NCBI GenBank assembly: GCA_000990565.1
Contig: LBQC01000013.1
Location: forward strand, 1-34,090
Origin: Candidatus Roizmanbacteria bacterium GW2011_GWA2_35_19
Lineage (GTDB): Bacteria > Patescibacteriota > Microgenomatia > UBA1406 > GWC2-37-13
Direction: 5' to 3'
DNA: 34,090 nucleotides
Shown: positions 28,532 to 34,090 of the stretch, piece by piece
Position numbering within the stretch: the stretch's first letter is position 1
Layout of the letters: every line of letters begins with the position of its first letter
The notes under the pieces: model-generated
Databases searched by the model: none
What the model saw: the letters and a program-made list of their open reading frames with translations, nothing else
Told to the model about the DNA's origin: nothing
Position numbers and translations under genes: made by a program

Positions 28532-28534
28532 AGT

Positions 28535-28825
28535 ATGATTGTTCATCTGGCATTGTACAAATGGAAAAAGACAGCAAATAAAGAAGAGGTAAATAGGATA
28601 GTAAAGAAAATAAAATTATTAAAGAATAGAATTGAGGGAATAAAAGACATAAAAGCTGGTGAAAATTTTTCTAAATATAATTTAGGATATAGTCATGCTT
28701 TTGTAGTATTTGCTGAAGATAAAAAATCCTTAGAAAAATACAAGAACAATAAAACCCATAAAGAAATTGCGATTAAAATAGAAAGGATCGAAGAGGAGTC
28801 ATTAGGATTTGATTTCGAAGACTAA
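28535..28825 (+). CDS. Dabb (stress-responsive A/B barrel) domain protein
   Basis: MIVHLALYKWKKTANKEEVNRIVKKIKLLKNRIEGIKDIKAGENFS...YSHAFVVFAEDKKSLEKYKNNKTHKEIA. Start corrected; the track ORF starts inside the tRNA region. Confidence 0.8.
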   Translation: MIVHLALYKWKKTANKEEVNRIVKKIKLLKNRIEGIKDIKAGENFSKYNLGYSHAFVVFAEDKKSLEKYKNNKTHKEIAIKIERIEEESLGFDFED

Positions 28826-28830
28826 CGTAA

Positions 28831-28912
28831 GGAGGGTGGGCAGGACGGTAATGCGCGAGTCTTGAAAACTCGTGAGCGTAAGCTCTAACAGGTTCGACCC
28901 CTGTACCCTCCG
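28831..28912 (+). tRNA. tRNA-Ser(TGA)
   Basis: ggagggtgggcaggacggtaatgcgcgagtctTGAaaactcgtgagcgtaagctctaacaggttcgacccctgtaccctccg; CCA not encoded. Confidence 0.92.
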
Positions 28913-28913
28913 C

Positions 28914-28995
28914 AACGTAAAAAATTTTCAAAAAAAGTTTGAAAATTTTAACGTTGCTGGGACGTTGAAATTTTGTTAAAAATTTCTTACGTCCC
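28914..28995. repeat. Two consecutive long inverted repeats (hairpins)
   Basis: aacgtaaaaaattttcaaa-aaaag-tttgaaaattttaacgtt (28914-28955) and gggacgttgaaatttt...aaaaatttcttacgtccc (28959-28995). Confidence 0.75.
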
Positions 28996-29034
28996 GCTTT
29001 CGAAAATTTTAGTCACTTTGATATAATTATTTTA

Positions 29035-29784
29035 ATGAAAATTACACTTCTTAACGAAAACTCTGTAGGCAGAAAAAATCATAAATTATGTTTGGCCGAG
29101 TGGGGTCTTTCAGTATTTATTGAAGTAAATGATATTAGAGTACTTTTAGACTCAGGACATACTGACGTCTATAAGCGAAATGCTAAAAAATTAAGCATTG
29201 ACTTAAATCAGGTAGATTTTGTAGTTTTATCACATAACCACTGGGATCATACAGGGGGTTTGCGGTTTCACGAATTTAAGGAGAAAAAGAAAATCTTTAT
29301 TCATCCCCAAATATTTGATAAACTTCCTAAGGATGAATCAGATAAAATAAGTAAAGATTTTGAAGTTATTTCATCGACGAAACCTCTTGAATTCTCGAAA
29401 GACATCTTTTATTTAGGCGAAATCCCTAGGCTAACAGCCTTTGAAAAAGGCGGATATAAAAGCGACCCGATGCTCGATGATTCTGCCATTGCGATAAAAA
29501 CGAGCGAGGGAGTTGTAGTTATTTCTGGATGCTCTCATTCAGGGATATGTAATATCTGTGAATATGCAAAGAAAATAACCGGTCAAAAACTTCTTGGAGT
29601 TATTGGCGGATTTCATTTATTTGAGGAGGATATGGAAACTGTTATGAAAACAGTAGAATATTTCAAAGTAGAAAAACCAAAATATCTCTTTCCTATGCAC
29701 TGTGTTGACCATGCGGCTATGGCTCATTTCTACAATAATTTTCAGTGTAAAAAATATTCATCAGGCGATACTTTTGAAATATGA
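29035..29784 (+). CDS. Metallo-beta-lactamase-fold hydrolase
   Basis: VLLDSGHTDVYKRNAKKLSIDLNQVDFVVLSHNHWDHTGGL...VVISGCSHSGICNI...MHCVDHAA. Confidence 0.92.
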   Translation: MKITLLNENSVGRKNHKLCLAEWGLSVFIEVNDIRVLLDSGHTDVYKRNAKKLSIDLNQVDFVVLSHNHWDHTGGLRFHEFKEKKKIFIHPQIFDKLPKDESDKISKDFEVISSTKPLEFSKDIFYLGEIPRLTAFEKGGYKSDPMLDDSAIAIKTSEGVVVISGCSHSGICNICEYAKKITGQKLLGVIGGFHLFEEDMETVMKTVEYFKVEKPKYLFPMHCVDHAAMAHFYNNFQCKKYSSGDTFEI

Positions 29785-30194
29785 AAATAGTTCCGGTTGT
29801 AATTTCAATTATTCGAAAAAATAACAAATATCTTATAACTAAGAGGGTTGTATTTGATAAAGAAGATAAGAGATTTTATCCGCTTGTTTGGAACATTCCC
29901 GGAGGAGGAATTGAATTTGGAGAAACACCAGAGAATGCTTTAATCCGTGAGACGTGGGAGGAATTAGGGGTTGAATTAAAAAATATTATCCAAATTCCAA
30001 AAATTTTCTCGGAAGTCCGTGATCACTGGCAGGGTCTTTTTATTGTTTTTGTATCTGAATTATCAGACTCAAATGCAAAAATAATCCTAAATAGTGAGGC
30101 TAGCGAATTTGGTTGGTTCACTCTTAATGAAGCGAAAAAACTTAAGCTAATGCCAAAAACTATAGAAATGCTTGAAGAAGCTGATAAAATATAG
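29781..30194 (+). CDS. NUDIX hydrolase
   Basis: GGGIEFGETPENALIRETWEELGV; ATGA overlap with the previous gene. Confidence 0.9.
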   Translation: MKIVPVVISIIRKNNKYLITKRVVFDKEDKRFYPLVWNIPGGGIEFGETPENALIRETWEELGVELKNIIQIPKIFSEVRDHWQGLFIVFVSELSDSNAKIILNSEASEFGWFTLNEAKKLKLMPKTIEMLEEADKI

Positions 30195-30196
30195 GA

Positions 30197-30658
30197 ATGT
30201 TTGTCTTATTGCTACTATCGATCTCGGGTCTCATCGATTCCCTGTACCTTACCTGGGAGCATTATAGAAAAGTCATACCTCCTTGCACTGTGAATCATTT
30301 ATTGCCCATTCTGTCAGACTGTGGAAAGGTCCTAACAAGCCCATATGCAGTTGCATTCGGAGTCCCACTTGCCCTTTTTGGTGTATTTCATTACGGTTTA
30401 TTGTCAATATTGTTTACCGCTACCTTTTTTTCAAAAAATAAAATTATCAAATACATTGTAATCATTGAATCAATTGGTGGTTTTTTTGCCTCAATTTATT
30501 TCATGTACATCCAATTGATCGTGATAAAAAGTATCTGCATATATTGCACGCTATCGGCGCTCATTAGTTTTATTATTATTTACTTGGTTTTCAAAAAACT
30601 AAGAAAAGAAAGGTTTGAGCTGTTTTTGGTGAGTTGCTTTCAAAGACTCCAATCATGA
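30197..30658 (+). CDS. Vitamin K epoxide reductase (VKOR)-family protein
   Basis: GLIDSLYLTWEHY...CTVNHLLPILSDCGKVLTSPYAVAFGVPLALFGVFHY...SICIYCTLSALISF (CxxC). Confidence 0.88.
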   Translation: MFVLLLLSISGLIDSLYLTWEHYRKVIPPCTVNHLLPILSDCGKVLTSPYAVAFGVPLALFGVFHYGLLSILFTATFFSKNKIIKYIVIIESIGGFFASIYFMYIQLIVIKSICIYCTLSALISFIIIYLVFKKLRKERFELFLVSCFQRLQS

Positions 30659-31650
30659 AACTAATTGGAAGTAAATTTATCTATAAAGATAAGTCTTTAA
30701 AACAAAAGGTAAGTGGAATAACATTTGAAAATCCGGTAGGTCTAGCTGCTGGCTTTGATTACAATGCAAATCTGACTCAAGCTCTTTCATATCTTAATTT
30801 CGGATTCCAAAGTGTCGGAACGATAACTTATATCCCCTACGAGGGCAATCCCCCTCCCCGCCTGGGAAGACTTCCAAAATCGAGATCACTTATGGTTAAT
30901 AAAGGATTTAAAAACCTAGGGACAGATTTCATTTCTAAAAAATTAAAAAATCTTGAGTTTAAAATTCCTATTGGTATAAGCATCGGGTTGACAAATTCTA
31001 ATGAAAATAAAACGCTTGATCAAGCAATTAAAGATATAGTCGCTGCTTTTAAAATCTTTGAGAATTCGGGAGTCAAAAACAGTTATTATGAATTAAACAT
31101 CTCCTGTCCTAATTTAATAAACAATAGTATCAGTTTCTATAAGTCCGCTAATTTAAAACAGTTACTCCAATTGATTAAACGATTGAAGTTAAAAAAATCA
31201 GTTTTTATTAAGATGCCAATTGAAAAATCAAATGCTCAAGTAATTTCAATTTGCAATGTCTTAATTAACTCTAAATTTATAAAGGGCGTCATTATTGGTA
31301 ATTTACAAAAAGATAGAAAGCATCCATCACTTGTTAAATCCGAGGTTAAAAAATTCAAAGTTGGCTATTTTTCCGGTAAGGCCTGCGAGGAGAGATCTAA
31401 TGAGTTGATTAAGTTAGTTTATAAAAAATATAAGAGTAAGTTGATTATTATTGGATGTGGTGGTGTATTTTCCGGCGCTGACGCTTACAAAAAGATAAAG
31501 TTAGGCGCAACTCTTATACAATTAATTACAGGTATGATTTTTCAAGGCCCACAACTTATTGCGCAAATTAATCTAGAATTAATTGATTTGTTAAAAAAGG
31601 ATGGTTTCGAAAATATCAAAGAGGCCGTTGGAGGAGACGTATCAGCGTAA
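30655..31650 (+). CDS. Dihydroorotate dehydrogenase-family protein (class 2-like scaffold)
   Basis: FENPVGLAAGFDYNA...GNPPPRLGRLPKSRSLMVNKGFKNLG...YYELNISCPNL...IIGCGGVFSGADAYKKIKLGATLIQLITGMIFQGPQLI. Confidence 0.85.
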   Translation: MKLIGSKFIYKDKSLKQKVSGITFENPVGLAAGFDYNANLTQALSYLNFGFQSVGTITYIPYEGNPPPRLGRLPKSRSLMVNKGFKNLGTDFISKKLKNLEFKIPIGISIGLTNSNENKTLDQAIKDIVAAFKIFENSGVKNSYYELNISCPNLINNSISFYKSANLKQLLQLIKRLKLKKSVFIKMPIEKSNAQVISICNVLINSKFIKGVIIGNLQKDRKHPSLVKSEVKKFKVGYFSGKACEERSNELIKLVYKKYKSKLIIIGCGGVFSGADAYKKIKLGATLIQLITGMIFQGPQLIAQINLELIDLLKKDGFENIKEAVGGDVSA

Positions 31651-31670
31651 CATTACACTGATAAACATAT

Positions 31671-32519
31671 ATGAAAAAAGCACTATTTGCCGCTTTAGGT
31701 TTTTGTCTTTTTTTTAGTCTACAGATAGTTCTACAAAAGAAATTTTTAATTACTCAAATTAACCCCTTGCAAATGAATTTCTTAATGAATCTTACCAGTT
31801 TTATTCTACTTACCATTTATGGTCTTATTTTTAACAAAAAAATATTTTCATTTAAACTAGTTAGACCTGTACTTAGGCCATATTTAATTGCAACGGTTTT
31901 ATGGATTGCAGCAGATTTATTTGCAATATTTGGATTAAAAATGTCTTCTTCTGTTAACTATTCAATCCTATCTAGAACGACAGTCTTTTTCACTTATTTT
32001 ATGGCAATTTTATTTTTTGAAGAAGTTTATTTCTTTAATAAAGTGGTTTCGATATTCCTATCACTAATCGGAAGCTTTTTAGTCGTTTATAACTTTAAGA
32101 CAGCTATCGCGGTTAATCCTGGCGATCTATTCTTTTTAGGATTTGCCATTTTTATCAGTTTGAGCGGCCTTTTTCGCCCAAAGATTTTTAAACAGATTTC
32201 CCCTATTCATCTAACTTACTTAATGTTTTGTCTATCTACTTTAATTTTAGGTTTATTAACCTTTTTCCTTGACCCGCTTAAAGAATTGGTTATCCCACAA
32301 TTTATAATTGCAATTTCAATTTTTGGACTACTTGGTTTTAACTTAGTTAACTATGCAATCCAAAAAGCAGGCGCTTCATTTTTTTCTGTAGTTTCAAGTC
32401 TGCTACCTTTATTTACAGCTGTGTTTACATTTTTCATACTTGGAACCCTGCCAACATTTAATCAATTAATTGGAGGTTTGATAATTATCTTTAGTATTTA
32501 TATCTTTCAAAAAAAATGA
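31671..32519 (+). CDS. EamA-family (DMT superfamily) transporter
   Basis: About ten TM segments; two internal halves; MSSSVNYSILSRTTVFFTYFMAILFFEE. Confidence 0.85.
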   Translation: MKKALFAALGFCLFFSLQIVLQKKFLITQINPLQMNFLMNLTSFILLTIYGLIFNKKIFSFKLVRPVLRPYLIATVLWIAADLFAIFGLKMSSSVNYSILSRTTVFFTYFMAILFFEEVYFFNKVVSIFLSLIGSFLVVYNFKTAIAVNPGDLFFLGFAIFISLSGLFRPKIFKQISPIHLTYLMFCLSTLILGLLTFFLDPLKELVIPQFIIAISIFGLLGFNLVNYAIQKAGASFFSVVSSLLPLFTAVFTFFILGTLPTFNQLIGGLIIIFSIYIFQKK

Positions 32520-32959
32520 AAACAATACGTCAAGTTTCCGCAGGAGGAATCGTCTTTAAACTAATCACTAATCACCAATCACTAATAACTAATCGTCTAT
32601 GGTTAGTAGGTCAGCATTCACAGCATAAGGGATGGGTATTTTTGAAAGGATTAGTCGGAGACAAAGATACTGATGAGTCAAAGGAAGCGGCCGCATTAAG
32701 AGAAGTTGAGGAAGAAGGCGGAATTAAGGCCAGAATAGTTATAAACGAACCGATAGTCGTCAGTTATGAGTATGTTTGGAAAAATGAGCTGATCAAAAAA
32801 ACTGTCTATTATTATTTAATGGAATATATATCCGGAAATACAAAAAATCATGATTGGGAAATGAGCGATGTTAAATTTTTACCGGAAGATGAGATAAAGA
32901 AAACTCTTACCTACCCTTCTGATAAGCTCGCTTTTGAAAAAGCCCTGAAACTAATATAA
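32516..32959 (+). CDS. NUDIX hydrolase with in-gene heptamer repeat
   Basis: RQVSAGGIVFK...LVGQHSQHKGWVFLKGLVGDKDTDESKEAAALREVEEEGGI. Confidence 0.9.
   Translation: MKTIRQVSAGGIVFKLITNHQSLITNRLWLVGQHSQHKGWVFLKGLVGDKDTDESKEAAALREVEEEGGIKARIVINEPIVVSYEYVWKNELIKKTVYYYLMEYISGNTKNHDWEMSDVKFLPEDEIKKTLTYPSDKLAFEKALKLI
32561..32595 (+). repeat. Five tandem heptamers (ctaatca-type)
   Basis: ctaatca ctaatca ccaatca ctaataa ctaatcg. Confidence 0.8.
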
Positions 32960-32966
32960 TGGAATC

Positions 32967-33444
32967 ATGGAGGAAAAAAGAAGCCGACTGCAGATATTTA
33001 GATACAACGCAATTCTTTCTATTTTGTTTTTTTTTCTGTCGACTTTCTATATAGGCACACAAATAAAAAATTTCGATCCAGCGCGATTTACAATTTCGCA
33101 AATGAGTAGATTTTTAACTCCCGAAAAACTCTCATATCATTTGGCTTGTGGCAGTCCTTTCGTTTGGCCTACTCGGTTTTTTCCCCACTCATTTATATCA
33201 CAATATACATCTTTCAATTGTTATAGTAATGTTTTTTACTTGGACATTGTCAGAGCATCTATTTGCTAACCTTACAAAAAACGAGGGATTTATTTACTTC
33301 ACAAATAATTTAATCTTCATTCAGATGGTTATTATTTTCTTCTTTGTTGTGACAAAAAACTTTAATGCAATTTTCGAAAGTATTTATCTTTTTGCAGTTT
33401 TTATTTGGATAATTATATTTATAGGCAAGTTTCTTAGGAAGTGA
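32967..33444 (+). pseudogene. Small multi-TM protein split by an apparent +1 frameshift near 33147
   Basis: MEEKRSRLQIFRYN...FTISQMSRFLTPEKLSYHLA | (skip T33147) | VAVLSFGLLGFFPTHLYHNIHLS...GKFLRK. Confidence 0.65.
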
Positions 33445-33807
33445 TTATTTAGACGTATCAACGACTAAACTAAATGGTAGGGCTGTTAACGCAATTACTG
33501 AATAAGCAAGTGCTCCTATAGTGATCATAACCTTATCAGGAAATGGGTCATCTTTATATACCTTTTTAACATCGTCAACCATTCTTTTCATTAATCCCCC
33601 ATAGATACTTTCAGGTTTGATCACATCTTTTACAACAGTAGCCGGAAGACTCATTACGGTTAACACAGGTAAGCAAACAGCCATTTCGGTCGTTTTTAAT
33701 ACTCTTGCTGGTAAACTATCCGATTTAATTGATTCTATATAAGCTTTTGCCAAATCTTTCGAACCTCTTAATAATTTCCTTGTATAACTATGAGGAACTT
33801 CTTTCAT
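33445..33807 (-). CDS. Hypothetical membrane-associated protein
   Basis: MKEVPHSYTRKLLRGSKDLAKAYIESIKSDSLPARVLKTTEMAVCLPVLTVMSLPATVV...; ATG 33807 is 7 nt from TATAAT. Confidence 0.55.
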   Translation of the reverse strand: MKEVPHSYTRKLLRGSKDLAKAYIESIKSDSLPARVLKTTEMAVCLPVLTVMSLPATVVKDVIKPESIYGGLMKRMVDDVKKVYKDDPFPDKVMITIGALAYSVIALTALPFSLVVDTSK

Positions 33808-33944
33808 GAGAATCATTATACTATAGGACTTTATATTTATCAAATGAAAGCGGTGCGAGTGGAGAGAATTGCCCGTTGTGGTATGGAGGACGCTTCGTCT
33901 CCGCTCCATAGACGGGGCATTTTATTATTAAACTCGAGAGCGGT

Positions 33945-34020
33945 GGATGGGATTTGAACCCACGACCTCCCCGCCATGGCGGGGCATTCTAGGCGCTGGT
34001 ATCGTAAACAGTTGATAAAT
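33945..34020 (-). tRNA. tRNA-like 3' half with long variable arm; 5' half not in window
   Basis: Minus strand: ...cgcctagaatgccccgccatggcggggaggtcgtgggttcaaatcccatccaccgct; T-arm and acceptor 3' strand present, no matching gcggtgg in the remaining sequence. Confidence 0.4.
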
Positions 34021-34090
34021 CTTCACTTTAAGCGGTCCTAGTAATCTAAAGTACTCTTTTTCTTCTGAAACGGTCGGTTTTCTTCGTTTT

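Noticed and set aside
28454-28534. N-terminal 27 codons of ORF 28454 (MARWRSGNADVCKTSTAGVRFPHAPPS)
   Set aside because: This is translated tRNA-Cys sequence; the protein starts at 28535.

Overview
AT-rich 34 kb window with many short genes on both strands and standard code 11 (TGA is a genuine stop). The gene complement suggests a Patescibacteria/CPR-type genome (inference). About 40 protein genes are supported: AbiEii-like nucleotidyltransferase end, GT2, ParB-like, class I amidotransferase, DUF4143 ATPase, thioredoxin + DipZ/CcdA fusion, M20 hydrolase, LysE, glutamine synthetase (GS)-like, Doc/Fic toxin, UbiB/ABC1 kinase, GNATs, NUDIX hydrolases, GroES/GroEL, a protease-less Lon-type ATPase, ferric-reductase-like membrane protein, LytR_C, SDR, GIY-YIG, PAP2, Dabb, MBL, VKOR, DHODH, EamA. 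There are also tRNA-Ser(CGA), tRNA-Cys(GCA), tRNA-Ser(TGA) and a tRNA-like 3' half at the right edge. Most notable observations: (1) a ~112-118 bp double-hairpin element present twice; one copy interrupts a small membrane-protein gene, and removing exactly 118 bp restores the reading frame; (2) a ~110 bp direct repeat carrying a TTTGATATAAT promoter that brackets the amidotransferase gene; (3) at least 15 genes with a -10 hexamer ending 6-7 nt before the start codon, predicting leaderless mRNAs; (4) a frame break in the GS-like gene at an exact X_XXY_YYZ slippery heptamer (A AAT TTA); (5) a Lon-type ATPase without protease domain divergent from groESL across an inverted-repeat-containing control region; (6) a 30-aa cationic peptide ORF ending in CC with its own promoter; (7) a 5x heptamer repeat inside a NUDIX gene; (8) a VKOR-DHODH overlap in which the DHODH has a class 2-like scaffold but an SCPN catalytic motif. 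All family calls come from reading motifs by eye; no database search was run.
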